Source of the DNA: Pseudomonadota bacterium
GTDB taxonomy: Bacteria; Desulfobacterota; Desulfobulbia; Desulfobulbales; Desulfurivibrionaceae
Assembly (NCBI GenBank): GCA_018830485.1
Contig: JAHJRQ010000012.1
Span: 248,001-312,000, forward strand
Reading direction: 5' to 3'
DNA length: 64,000 nt
Of this stretch, positions 24,725-33,205 are shown in pieces (position 1 is the first letter of the stretch; each line of letters begins with the position of its first letter). The translations under genes were made by a program, and so were the position numbers. Below the pieces are notes generated by a model. It made no database searches, was not told where the DNA came from, and was given only the letters and a program-made list of their open reading frames with translations.

Positions 24725-25162
24725 TTAATAGGTGACAAGGTACCCTTTGCCGTCTTGGCCCTCCTGCATGGCCGCCACCTGAAACCGGGGAAGATTTTTT
24801 TTGGCCGGGCCGCTGAGCCGGACGCCTTCCTTGTTGAATCGGCTTTGATGGCAGGGGCAGACCAGAACCCCTTCCTTCTCCTGGTAGTTAAGCCGGCAAC
24901 CCAGATGGGTGCATTTCCGCGACACGGCCCAAGGCCCGGCTTGCCCGGCGAAGAGGATGAAGTCATGCTCCAGGACAAACCCATCCACAGGCACCACCTT
25001 GTTCACTTTCACCACCCGCGGCTGCTTGGGGGCGCGGTAGCCGAGAAAGCGGAAAAGCGGATACAACAGCAGGACGCCGGCGCCCAAGCGCAGCCAGGAC
25101 CAGGAACCGGCCAGAAATATGCGCCGAGTCAGGGGTTCAGCTCTTCGCTCCGGATCAGCCAT
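24725..25162 (-). CDS. Rieske [2Fe-2S] protein of the bc-type complex
   Basis: 145-residue membrane-anchored Rieske subunit. An N-terminal arginine pair (TRRIFL) and hydrophobic segment (about 16-38) suggest Tat-type export with a retained anchor. Cluster ligands are in CTHLGC (Cys84, His86, with Cys89) and CPCHQS (Cys102, His105, with Cys104), so the stabilising disulfide is also present. It is followed 46 nt later by the cytochrome b gene, forming a compact two-gene quinol oxidase module; the electron acceptor, usually a cytochrome c, is not encoded here. Confidence 0.92.
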   Translation of the reverse strand: MADPERRAEPLTRRIFLAGSWSWLRLGAGVLLLYPLFRFLGYRAPKQPRVVKVNKVVPVDGFVLEHDFILFAGQAGPWAVSRKCTHLGCRLNYQEKEGVLVCPCHQSRFNKEGVRLSGPAKKNLPRFQVAAMQEGQDGKGYLVTY

Positions 25163-25192
25163 GGAGGAATATCCCGTAAGTGCCGCTCTCGA

Positions 25193-25717
25193 TCATGGCT
25201 GCAGGTACCGCGCCCGCAATTTCTCGCAGACATGATCCGGCACCAGGCCGCTGACATCCCCGCCATGCCTGGCCGCGTCCTTGATGATGCTGGAGCTGAT
25301 GAATATCCAGCGGAAGCCGGTCATCAGGAAAACCGTTTCCACCTCACGCTCGATCCTGCGGTTCATCAGGGCAAGCTGGAACTCGTAGTCAAAATCCGAC
25401 ACGGCCCGCAAGCCGCGGATAATAGCTTTGGCCCCTCGCTTGTAAGCAAAATCAACGAGAAGCCCGGAAACTTCCACAACCTCGATCCGGGTTTCTTCCG
25501 CGGAAAAACAATCCTCAATCATCCTGCGCCGTTCATCCAGAGGAAAAAGCGGCTGCTTGGCAGGATTGCTGGCAACGGCAATGATGATCCGGTCAAACAG
25601 GTTCAACCCCCGGTGGATGATGTCGAGATGCCCGTTGGTTATGGGATCAAAGGTGCCGGGATACACGGCGACCGATTCGGATGTGGTTTCAGAGACGAAC
25701 GGCTCATAGTCAGTCAT
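25193..25717 (-). CDS. coaD: Phosphopantetheine adenylyltransferase
   Basis: Penultimate enzyme of coenzyme A synthesis (4'-phosphopantetheine + ATP to dephospho-CoA). The product has AVYPGTFDPITNGHLDII with the nucleotidyltransferase TxxH-type motif, RIIIAVASNPAKQPLF, RGLRAVSDFDYEFQLALMNR and SSSIIKDAARHGGDVSG, all CoaD hallmarks. An ATG at 25717 is chosen; a GTG at 25732 overlapping the rsmD stop (GTGA) is an alternative. The rsmD-coaD order is a common bacterial pair. The protein starts about 17 residues before YPGTFDP, slightly longer than E. coli CoaD. Confidence 0.94.
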   Translation of the reverse strand: MTDYEPFVSETTSESVAVYPGTFDPITNGHLDIIHRGLNLFDRIIIAVASNPAKQPLFPLDERRRMIEDCFSAEETRIEVVEVSGLLVDFAYKRGAKAIIRGLRAVSDFDYEFQLALMNRRIEREVETVFLMTGFRWIFISSSIIKDAARHGGDVSGLVPDHVCEKLRARYLQP

Positions 25718-25728
25718 TGCACTCTGCC

Positions 25729-26295
25729 TCACGTATGTTGGTAAAGCCAGAATCCGGCTTCTCCGTAGCGGCGTTGGTCAAAACAGGTGAGCGGACCAAC
25801 GGTTTGGGGATATTGCGCCGCAGCCGCATCTTCGAGAACAACAACCCCCTTGGCGCCGAGAAAATTTCCTTCCGCCAACAACGCAAGCACCTGCTGGGCA
25901 AGCGTGCTTGCGTAGGGCGGGTCGAGAAAGGCCAGGTCGAATCCGCCGACCGGCTTGAGCGGCTCCAGAAAGGCAAGCCCCCTGGCCAGATCCCTCTGCA
26001 GCACCGTGGCGCGTTCGCCGAATCCGCAGAGCGCGATATTTCTTGTGATCAGATCGACAACGGAACGCTGGCCATCGACGAAGAGCGCCAGCACCGCGCC
26101 CCGGCTCAAGGCCTCAAGCCCCAAGGCGCCGGTGCCGGCAAAAAGGTCCACCACCCTAGCGCCCGCAACCCTGACGCCGAGGATGCTGAAAATCGCCTCC
26201 CTGGCCCGGTCGGAGGTGGGCCGCACAGAGTCGCCGAAATGCTGGCCCGGCGCCAGCAGCTTGCGCCCGCGGGCGCTGCCGCTGATGATCCGCAA
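25729..26295 (-). CDS. rsmD: 16S rRNA (guanine966-N2)-methyltransferase
   Basis: SAM-dependent methyltransferase modifying G966 of 16S rRNA. The 188-residue product shows MRIISGSARGRKL, VRPTSDRAREAIFSILG, the SAM motif VVDLFAGTGALGLEALSRGA and the catalytic FLDPPY, giving a clear RsmD match at the usual length. It lies immediately upstream of coaD with overlapping or adjacent codons. It is probably the distal part of the asd-containing transcript, though a hairpin at 26369-26397 separates it from asd. Confidence 0.94.
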   Translation of the reverse strand: MRIISGSARGRKLLAPGQHFGDSVRPTSDRAREAIFSILGVRVAGARVVDLFAGTGALGLEALSRGAVLALFVDGQRSVVDLITRNIALCGFGERATVLQRDLARGLAFLEPLKPVGGFDLAFLDPPYASTLAQQVLALLAEGNFLGAKGVVVLEDAAAAQYPQTVGPLTCFDQRRYGEAGFWLYQHT

Positions 26296-26368
26296 TTATG
26301 CCGATCTCCCATGCAAAGGAAAAAGGTCACAGGTCCGGCAAGCGTGCAAGGTTGAATCCATGACCACT

Positions 26369-26397
26369 GTTGGCATCGCGCCGCGAGCGATGCCAAC
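26369..26397. terminator. Hairpin directly after asd
   Basis: Perfect 11-bp inverted repeat (26369-26379 with 26387-26397) with a 7-nt loop, starting next to the asd stop codon. There is no U-tract on either strand, so it may be an mRNA-stabilising or weak, attenuating structure rather than a full terminator. Confidence 0.5.
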
Positions 26398-26399
26398 CA

Positions 26400-27428
26400 T
26401 TACAGATAATCCCGGATAAGGAGCTCGGCGATCTGCACCGCGTTGAGCGCAGCGCCCTTGAGGATATTGTCGGACACAACCCAGAGGTTGATCCCGTTGG
26501 CAATGGACTCATCCTCCCGGATGCGGCCCACCAGGGTCTCGAACTTGCCTGCGCAGTCAATGGCCATGGGGTACTGGCCCAGGGTGGGCTCATCAACCAG
26601 CTTTACCCCCGGGGCGTTCTTCAGCAGGGCCTTGACCTCGGCCGCGGTGATCTTCTGCTCGGTCTCGATGTTGACCGACTCGGAATGGCCGTAGAAAACC
26701 GGGACCCGCACCGTGGTAGCGGTGACGCCGATGGTCGGGTCTTCAAACATCTTGCGGGTTTCATTGACCATCTTCATCTCTTCCTTGGTGTAGCCGTTCT
26801 CTAGGAAGCTGTCGATCTGGGGCAGGCAGTTGAAGGCTATCCGGTGCGGGTAGACGCTGTGGGTCATGGGCCTGCCCGCCGCATAATCCTGGATCTGCTG
26901 CTTGAGTTCGTCAATGGCCTTGGCTCCGGTGCCGGATACCGCCTGGTAGGTGGAAACCACGATGCGCTTGATCCGCACCTTGTCATGGATGGGTTTCAGG
27001 GCCACCAGCATCTGGATCGTGGAACAGTTCGGATTGGCGATGATGCCCCGCTTTGTATACTGGGCAATGGCATGGGCATTCACCTCGGGCACCACCAGGG
27101 GAATTTCCGGGTCCATGCGGTAGGCGCTGGAATTGTCGACAACCACGGCCCCTGCCGCCGCGGCAGCCGGAGCAAAATCGAAGGAGCGGGTAGCGCCTGC
27201 GGAAAAGAGGGCGATATCGATCCCGGCAAAGGCGTCCTTGCTCAAGAGCTGCACAGGAATCTCCTTGCCTTTGAAGGTGAGGGTTTTTCCCACGGACCGT
27301 TCCGAGGCAAGCAAGCGCAATTCGTCCAGGGGAAAATCCCTTCGCGCCAAAACATCAAGCATGGCGCCGCCCACAGCGCCGGTGGCGCCGGCAACAGCAA
27401 CATTGAATTTCTTTTTTGCAGCAGTCAT
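26400..27428 (-). CDS. asd: Aspartate-semialdehyde dehydrogenase
   Basis: Reduces aspartyl phosphate to aspartate semialdehyde for lysine, threonine, methionine and cell-wall diaminopimelate. The 342-residue product has the NADP site VAGATGAVGGAML (12-24), the active-site Cys135 in ANPNCSTIQM, and a His-containing HRIAFNCLPQID segment. It is of the Gram-positive/USG-1-like branch by these motifs. It is downstream of leuA in the branched-chain/phospholipid cluster. Its product is also the known substrate of characterised COG1900 proteins, one of which is encoded at 39907-41076. Confidence 0.95.
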   Translation of the reverse strand: MTAAKKKFNVAVAGATGAVGGAMLDVLARRDFPLDELRLLASERSVGKTLTFKGKEIPVQLLSKDAFAGIDIALFSAGATRSFDFAPAAAAAGAVVVDNSSAYRMDPEIPLVVPEVNAHAIAQYTKRGIIANPNCSTIQMLVALKPIHDKVRIKRIVVSTYQAVSGTGAKAIDELKQQIQDYAAGRPMTHSVYPHRIAFNCLPQIDSFLENGYTKEEMKMVNETRKMFEDPTIGVTATTVRVPVFYGHSESVNIETEQKITAAEVKALLKNAPGVKLVDEPTLGQYPMAIDCAGKFETLVGRIREDESIANGINLWVVSDNILKGAALNAVQIAELLIRDYL

Positions 27429-27512
27429 TGTCCCAATCCCTTAACAGACAGAAGCCGGGGAACACCCGGCAATTATATAAAATATCAGCAGGTTACAATA
27501 TATGCAGATGCC

Positions 27513-29045
27513 TCAGCATTCCTGCCGCATGGTTTCCCTTTTTAAAAACACCAGCCTGTTCAGACCATTGAGATAGGCCTTGGCTGCGGCGGTGATGATA
27601 TCCGGGTCCGCCCCCTGTCCCACCACGACCTTGCCCTCGTCCTCGATGCGGACCAGCACCTCGCCCTGGGCGTCGGTGCCGCCTGAGATGGAGCTCACCG
27701 AAAAATAGAGGAGCTTGCTCCTGGTCTGGGTCAGGTCGGCAATGGCCCGAAAACAGGCGTCGATGGGGCCGATGCCGATGCAGGACTTTTCCTGCTCCTT
27801 GCCGTCGATGAGCAAACGCACCGCCGCGGTGGGCAGGCTTTTGTTGCCGCTCATCGCCCCCAGATGGACCAGGGAGAAGGTCTCGGTGATCCGCAGCACC
27901 TCGTCCATCAAAATTGCTTCAAGATCCTCGTCGAACATCTCCTTCTTGACGTCGGCCACCTCCTTGAACCGGGAAAATACCCGATCAAGTTCATCGTCCT
28001 TGAGACTGTATCCCATGGCGGCAATGCGATCCTTCAGGGCATGCCGTCCGGAATGCTTGCCCAGCACGATATTGCCGGTGGATATCCCGATATCCTTCGG
28101 ATTCATGATCTCGTAGGTGGTCCGTTCCTTGAGCACCCCGTCCTGGTGGATCCCGGACTCATGGGCAAAGGCATTGGCCCCGACAATGGCCTTATTGGGC
28201 TGCACCGGCATCCCGGTGATGGTGGTGACCAGACGGCTGGTGGGATAGATGTGCTCGGTGACGATATCGGTATGCACCTGCATCTGGTCGGCCCGGGTGC
28301 GGATGATCATGACCAGCTCTTCCATGGCCGTGTTGCCCGCCCTTTCCCCCAGGCCGTTGATGGTCGATTCCACCTGCCGGGCCCCGTGGTTGATGGCGGC
28401 CAGTGAATTGGCCACGGCAAGGCCGAGATCATTGTGGCAATGCACGCTGAGCACAGCCTTGTGGATATTGGGGATGTGCTCGATGAGGTACCCGATCTTG
28501 CGGCCGAACTCATCGGGCAGGGCATAGCCGGTGGTATCCGGGAAATTCAGGGTCGTGGCCCCGGCTTCGATCACCGCGGCAAAAACCTTGCAAACAAAGT
28601 CAAGGTCGCTGCGCGAAGCGTCCTCGGCGGAAAATTCCACGTTGCTCGTGTATCTGGCGGCATGCTTCACCGAGGCCACGGCCAGTTCCAGCACCTGCTC
28701 ACGGTTCATCTTCAGCTTGTGCTTGAGATGGATGTCCGAGGTGGCCAGGAAAGTATGGATTCTGGGATTTTCCCCAGCCTTGAGCGCCTCCCAGGCCCGG
28801 TCGATATCCTTGACATTGCAGCGAGCAAGTGCCGCGATCTGCGCACCCCGGACATGCTCGGCGATATTGCGCACGCATTCGAAATCCCCGGGCGAGGCAA
28901 CGGGAAAACCGGCCTCGATCACATCCACCTTCAGCTTGACCAGTTGCTGGGCCAGGCGGAATTTTTCCTGCATATTCATGCTTGCGCCGGGCGACTGCTC
29001 GCCATCACGCAAGGTGGTGTCGAAAATAATTATTTTATCAGCCAT
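27513..29045 (-). CDS. leuA: 2-Isopropylmalate synthase
   Basis: First committed enzyme of leucine synthesis, condensing 2-oxoisovalerate with acetyl-CoA. The 510-residue product has TTLRDGEQSPGASM at the N-terminus, the metal-binding HCHNDLGLAVANSLAAINHGA, ESGIHQDGVLK and a C-terminal LeuA regulatory domain (about 385-500) for leucine feedback. Length fits the full-size enzyme rather than homocitrate or citramalate synthases without regulatory domains, though citramalate synthase activity cannot be excluded by motif alone. It follows pssA by 58 nt and precedes asd. Confidence 0.94.
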   Translation of the reverse strand: MADKIIIFDTTLRDGEQSPGASMNMQEKFRLAQQLVKLKVDVIEAGFPVASPGDFECVRNIAEHVRGAQIAALARCNVKDIDRAWEALKAGENPRIHTFLATSDIHLKHKLKMNREQVLELAVASVKHAARYTSNVEFSAEDASRSDLDFVCKVFAAVIEAGATTLNFPDTTGYALPDEFGRKIGYLIEHIPNIHKAVLSVHCHNDLGLAVANSLAAINHGARQVESTINGLGERAGNTAMEELVMIIRTRADQMQVHTDIVTEHIYPTSRLVTTITGMPVQPNKAIVGANAFAHESGIHQDGVLKERTTYEIMNPKDIGISTGNIVLGKHSGRHALKDRIAAMGYSLKDDELDRVFSRFKEVADVKKEMFDEDLEAILMDEVLRITETFSLVHLGAMSGNKSLPTAAVRLLIDGKEQEKSCIGIGPIDACFRAIADLTQTRSKLLYFSVSSISGGTDAQGEVLVRIEDEGKVVVGQGADPDIITAAAKAYLNGLNRLVFLKRETMRQEC

Positions 29046-29103
29046 CGCTTCTTCACTCCTCTCAGCTCGGGCAACGGAAGAAGAATGCCGCTTGCAATCG
29101 AGC

Positions 29104-29877
29104 TTATACCGAAGGTTCCTGTTCTTTTTCGGCAGGTTTCCTGCCCTTCACCACCAAACGATACCCCGCCGCCAGCGGTCCGGATAGGACGTAGGCCGCG
29201 CCAAAAATGAACAGGGTAACCTGTGGTTCCGCCGCCAGAACCATGATGAGAACAACCAGCCCGACCAGAACCTGAAATTTTTTAACCCGATCGGCTTCCG
29301 CATGCTTGAAGCTCTGGTATTTCACGGAACTGACCATGAGATAGGAAAGTCCGTAAACGGTTGCCAGAACCATGAAATTTCTCAAGGTGCCGCTGAACTC
29401 AAAGAAACTGCAAAACAGTACGGTTGCGGCGATCATCCCACCGGCGGCGGGACACGGCAACCCCGTGAATTCGTTCTTGGTCGAGGTGGTGTCCTGGCTG
29501 TTGAAACGGGCCAGTCGCAAGGCTGTGGTCGCCACATAAAGAAAAGCCGCCAGCCAACCATACCGGCCATAGGGGCGCAGCACCCACTCGTAGGCCAAAA
29601 GTGCCGGGGCCACGCCAAAGGCCACCAGATCGCACAGGGAATCATACTCCATGCCGAATTTGCTGGTCGTTCCGGTAAGACGGGCAACCCTGCCGTCCAA
29701 GCCATCAAAAACCGCGGAAATAATAATCGCCACGGCGGAATGAAAATATTGGCCGTTGATCGCGGCAACGATGGCATAAAACCCGCTGAACAGACTTGCC
29801 GTGGTAATAACACTGGGCAACAGGCAGATTTTCCCCTTTGAGGAAATTACATCTTCGGCTTCATGGTGCCTGCTCAT
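29104..29877 (-). CDS. pssA: CDP-diacylglycerol-serine O-phosphatidyltransferase
   Basis: Inner-membrane enzyme making phosphatidylserine. The 257-residue product has about eight hydrophobic helices and the CDP-alcohol phosphotransferase signature FDGLDGRVARLTGT followed by GMEYDSLCD, which supplies the conserved Asp residues. The start is supported by a GGAGG site. It lies between psd and leuA; psd converts its product to phosphatidylethanolamine, so the two form a PE-synthesis pair inside an amino-acid operon, a conserved arrangement in several Desulfobacterota and relatives. Confidence 0.94.
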   Translation of the reverse strand: MSRHHEAEDVISSKGKICLLPSVITTASLFSGFYAIVAAINGQYFHSAVAIIISAVFDGLDGRVARLTGTTSKFGMEYDSLCDLVAFGVAPALLAYEWVLRPYGRYGWLAAFLYVATTALRLARFNSQDTTSTKNEFTGLPCPAAGGMIAATVLFCSFFEFSGTLRNFMVLATVYGLSYLMVSSVKYQSFKHAEADRVKKFQVLVGLVVLIMVLAAEPQVTLFIFGAAYVLSGPLAAGYRLVVKGRKPAEKEQEPSV

Positions 29878-29970
29878 GTCCTTTTCCTCCGGATTATATT
29901 TACAAACCGCGCCATGTCAGCACGCTTACCTGGGTAATATATTGAAAAAATTCTTTTCCGCATAGGAGAA

Positions 29971-30615
29971 TCAGGGAAGATAGCCGAGAATCGTCTCCCC
30001 GGCCCGTACTTTCTGGCCCACCGAAACCTCCAGTTGGGTCTGCTGCGGAAGATAGAGGTCAACCCGGGAACCAAAACGAATCAGGCCGAAACGCTCTCCG
30101 CGCATCAACCGATCCCCCTTGCCCGCCCAACAGACAATCCGCCGGGCAATGAGCCCTGCCACCTGCACCACCGCAATCCTGCGATTGCTCCGGGTTTCAA
30201 GGGTCAGAGCGCAGGCCTCATTTTCCAAGGCACCGCGTTCGGTATTGGCTGAAAAAAACATGCCAGGGGAATACTGCACCTGGGTCACGGTGCCCGGACA
30301 GGGCGCCCTGTTCACATGCACATTGAAGACATTCATGAAGATGCTCACCTTATAGACATGCTCCTTCACGAACCTGTCGTCAAACACCTTCTCGATGAGA
30401 ATAACCTTGCCGTCCGCCGGCGAAACCAGAACATCCTCATCCTCCGGGGTTACCCGTTCCGGATCCCGGAAAAAATAGAGGACAAAGGCCGTGGTGAACA
30501 AGGCCAGCAAGGCGCTGCAATCATAGTCCAGAATGGCAAGAACCAGGGTGGTCAGGGCCGCAAAACCGATGAATGGGTATCCTTCAAGGGCCACAGGAAC
30601 TTGTGGTTTTTTCAT
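29971..30615 (-). CDS. psd: Phosphatidylserine decarboxylase (short, archaeal-like type)
   Basis: Pyruvoyl enzyme converting phosphatidylserine to phosphatidylethanolamine. The product of about 214 residues has a membrane segment near the N-terminus, YFFRDPER, VSPADGKV, IFMNVFNVHVNR and RFGSRVDLYLP. The Gly-Ser in FGSR is the predicted self-cleavage site creating the pyruvoyl group. The ATG at 30615 has AGG at good spacing; earlier ATG codons at 30636 and 30621 are alternatives. It belongs to the short class lacking the long N-terminal region of E. coli Psd. It sits 93 nt upstream of pssA. Confidence 0.93.
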   Translation of the reverse strand: MKKPQVPVALEGYPFIGFAALTTLVLAILDYDCSALLALFTTAFVLYFFRDPERVTPEDEDVLVSPADGKVILIEKVFDDRFVKEHVYKVSIFMNVFNVHVNRAPCPGTVTQVQYSPGMFFSANTERGALENEACALTLETRSNRRIAVVQVAGLIARRIVCWAGKGDRLMRGERFGLIRFGSRVDLYLPQQTQLEVSVGQKVRAGETILGYLP

Positions 30616-30671
30616 GGGCATCCTGTCTCGCTGCAAAATGGTTTCTTGAGGCCCGGATCGTTTCGGTCCAT

Positions 30672-30714
30672 ATAAAAATGAACTGACAGGCCGCGACCAC
30701 AGCCTGTCAGTTCA
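30672..30714 (-). terminator. Intrinsic terminator after ilvN
   Basis: Perfect 13-bp inverted repeat (30679-30691 with 30702-30714) with a 10-nt loop. On the minus strand it is followed by TTTTTATA. It separates ilvBN from psd-pssA-leuA, so the latter need readthrough or their own promoter. Confidence 0.85.
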
Positions 30715-30742
30715 CCTGTAAACCCTGGCTGAACGGAACCGG

Positions 30743-31225
30743 TTACGATTTTTGGGCCCGGGTCATGGCAATGGTGCCGGAACGGACAATCTCCTGGATT
30801 CCGATGGGACGCAGGATATCAATCACAGCCTGGAGCTTGCTCGCCTTGCCGGTAACCTCGACCACATAGCTCTTCGGCCCGACGTCAATGACCTTGCCGC
30901 GGAAGATGTCGATTATCCGCAACACCTCGGCTCGGGTGTGGGCCTCGGCCTTTACCCGGATCAGGGCCATCTCCCGCTCCACATTATCATGCTCACACAT
31001 ATCGGTGACCTTGATAACGTCGATGAGCTTGTGGAGCTGCTTGGTGATCTGCTCAATGATGGTATCCTCGCCGGAGGTCACCAGGGTCAAGCAGGAAACG
31101 TCCGGCTCAAGGGTCTGGGCCACGGAGAGGCTTTCGATGTTGAAGCCCCTGCCACTGAAAAGACCGGTGACTCGGGACAAAACTCCAGGTTTATTTTGCA
31201 ACAGTACGGAAATGGTATGTTTCAT
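30743..31225 (-). CDS. ilvN: Acetolactate synthase small (regulatory) subunit
   Basis: Regulatory subunit of acetohydroxyacid synthase, conferring valine feedback. The 160-residue product has an N-terminal ACT domain (HTISVLLQNKPGVLSRVTGLFSGRGFNIESLSV) and a second ACT-like C-terminal domain, the usual IlvN/IlvH architecture and length. It follows ilvB by 57 nt and is followed by a strong terminator. In related genomes ilvC often comes next, but here psd does. Confidence 0.95.
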   Translation of the reverse strand: MKHTISVLLQNKPGVLSRVTGLFSGRGFNIESLSVAQTLEPDVSCLTLVTSGEDTIIEQITKQLHKLIDVIKVTDMCEHDNVEREMALIRVKAEAHTRAEVLRIIDIFRGKVIDVGPKSYVVEVTGKASKLQAVIDILRPIGIQEIVRSGTIAMTRAQKS

Positions 31226-31282
31226 CGCGCTATCCTTAAGTTACCCTTGTAAGCAAAGAAGACGGCCCCAGATCAGCAACCC

Positions 31283-32983
31283 CTAAACCAGCAGCATCTC
31301 TGTTGTGGCCTTACCGGCAGGAACCATGGGGTACACACCTTCTTCCCTGGCAATGACAAAGTCCATGAACACAGTATTATTAATCTTCAAGGCCTCCCGG
31401 ATAACCGGTTCGACCTCGCTGGGCTTGGTCGCCCGCAGCCCCACCGCGCCGTAGGCCTCGGCCACCTTGACAAAATCAGGGGCGACTTCCATGACCGTGG
31501 AGGAGTACTGCTTATTGTAAAACAGCTCCTGCCACTGGCGAACCATGCCCAGGTAGCCATTATTCAGGATGGCAACCTTGACCGGCAGTTTTTCCTGCCT
31601 GCAGGTGGCCAGCTCCTGGATGTTCATCTGGATGGAACCGTCGCCGGCGATATCGATAACCACCTTGTCCGGCGCTGCCATTTGCGCGCCGATGGCAGCG
31701 GGAAAGCCATAGCCCATGACACCAAGCCCGCCGGAGGTGGCCCACTGGCGAGGCTTGTTGAAATGATAGAACTGGGCGGTCCACATCTGGTGCTGGCCGA
31801 CCTCGGTGGTGATAATCGCATCGCCGCCGGTCAGTTCATGCAGCTTCTGGATAACAAACTGGGGCTTGATGATATCGGTTTCTTCCACATAGCCCAGGGG
31901 GTGCTTATTCTTCCACTCCCGGATCTGCTCATGCCAGGAGCGATGTTTTTCCGCGCACTCCTTGGCATTGAAATCCTTGCTCCGGGCAAACCAGGCATTG
32001 ACGGCACCAAGCGCGTGCTTGCAGTCAGCCACAATGGGGATATCCACCCGGACATTTTTGCTGATGGAGGAAGGATCGACATCAATGTGGATGATCTCGG
32101 CGTGGGGGGCAAAGGCGTCCACCCGGCCGGTGACCCGGTCGTCGAAACGGGCGCCGACCGCAATCAGCAGATCGCAGTTGGCCACGGCCATATTGGCATA
32201 GTAGGTCCCATGCATGCCCAGCATGCCCATGGACAAAGGATCCGTGCCCGGAAAGCCGCCCAAGCCCATCAGGGTCATGGTGACGGGGCAGTCCAGCCTC
32301 CTGGCAAGCTCGGTCAGTTCCTCGTTGGAATTGGAAAGGATGACTCCGCCGCCTGCGTAGATCACCGGTTTTTTCGCTTTGAGCATTGCCCGGCAGGCCT
32401 TTTCGATCTGACCGGGATGCGGCTCATAGGTCGGCTTATAGGTCCGCATGGTGATCGGCTTAACCTCGGGATAGGTGATCCGGGTCGCCAGAACATCCTT
32501 GGGCAGGTCAACGAGCACAGGGCCGGGGCGACCGGTCTTGGCCAGATGGAAGGCCTCCCGGATGATGGCAACCAGCTCATCTGCGTCTTTCACCAGATAG
32601 TTATGCTTGGTGATCGGCCGGGTAATCCCGACAATATCGACCTCCTGAAAGGCATCGTTGCCAATCAGCTTGGTCGGTACCTGCCCGGTGAAAACCACCA
32701 GGGGAATGGAGTCCATGTAGGCCGAAGCAATTCCGGTAACTGCATTGGTGGCGCCTGGCCCGGAGGTCACCAGGGCAACGCCGACCTCGCCCTTCACCCG
32801 CCCGTAAGCATCGGCGGCATGGACCGCAGCCTGCTCATGCCGGGTCAAAACGTGATGGACCTTGTCATTCTTCATCAACTCGTCATAGACATCGATGAGT
32901 GCCCCGCCGGGATAGCCGAAGATAACCTCAACGCCATGTTCTTCCAGGCACTTGATGAAGGCCTGTGCTCCTGTGAGTTTCAT
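31283..32983 (-). CDS. ilvB: Acetolactate synthase large (catalytic) subunit
   Basis: Thiamine-diphosphate enzyme forming acetolactate or acetohydroxybutyrate for valine, leucine and isoleucine. The product from the ATG at 32983 (AAGGA upstream) is 566 residues. It has FGYPGGALIDVYDEL and the catalytic Glu in RHEQAAVHAADAYGR, FAD-domain sequence IYAGGGVILS, and the ThDP motif GDGSIQMNIQELATCRQEKLPVKVAILNN. A longer ORF to 33040 lacks support. A good sigma-70-type promoter lies about 120 nt upstream, leaving a leader of about 110 nt in which I see only small hairpins. Confidence 0.96.
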   Translation of the reverse strand: MKLTGAQAFIKCLEEHGVEVIFGYPGGALIDVYDELMKNDKVHHVLTRHEQAAVHAADAYGRVKGEVGVALVTSGPGATNAVTGIASAYMDSIPLVVFTGQVPTKLIGNDAFQEVDIVGITRPITKHNYLVKDADELVAIIREAFHLAKTGRPGPVLVDLPKDVLATRITYPEVKPITMRTYKPTYEPHPGQIEKACRAMLKAKKPVIYAGGGVILSNSNEELTELARRLDCPVTMTLMGLGGFPGTDPLSMGMLGMHGTYYANMAVANCDLLIAVGARFDDRVTGRVDAFAPHAEIIHIDVDPSSISKNVRVDIPIVADCKHALGAVNAWFARSKDFNAKECAEKHRSWHEQIREWKNKHPLGYVEETDIIKPQFVIQKLHELTGGDAIITTEVGQHQMWTAQFYHFNKPRQWATSGGLGVMGYGFPAAIGAQMAAPDKVVIDIAGDGSIQMNIQELATCRQEKLPVKVAILNNGYLGMVRQWQELFYNKQYSSTVMEVAPDFVKVAEAYGAVGLRATKPSEVEPVIREALKINNTVFMDFVIAREEGVYPMVPAGKATTEMLLV

Positions 32984-33100
32984 GCTCTGTTCCTTACCTT
33001 TGAATTCAATGCGTCTTCCGATGAAGATCGGATTATACACCCAATATATACCGTGCGTTGCCGTGCACAGGGCAAAACCTTACAAAACAGGGAATTTTGA

Positions 33101-33128
33101 AATATATTCTGAATATATTTCTTGTCAA
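33101..33128 (-). promoter_or_regulatory. Sigma-70 promoter of ilvB
   Basis: Minus strand: consensus TTGACA (33123-33128), 16-nt spacer, TATATT (33101-33106). It reads toward ilvB and probably drives the ilvBN transcript. Confidence 0.75.
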
Positions 33129-33205
33129 GCACGTTTCTGGCTAATGACCGAAAGAGGAAGCCAAAAGAGAAATCCGCCGACTCCGTTTTCCGTCTCGAAC
33201 GGGGA

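Noticed and set aside
33041-33100. Possible attenuator or riboswitch in the ilvB leader
   Set aside because: The leader of about 110 nt has only small hairpins (for example a 5-bp CCGAT/ATCGG stem), no branched-chain-rich leader peptide, T-box or terminator/antiterminator pair.
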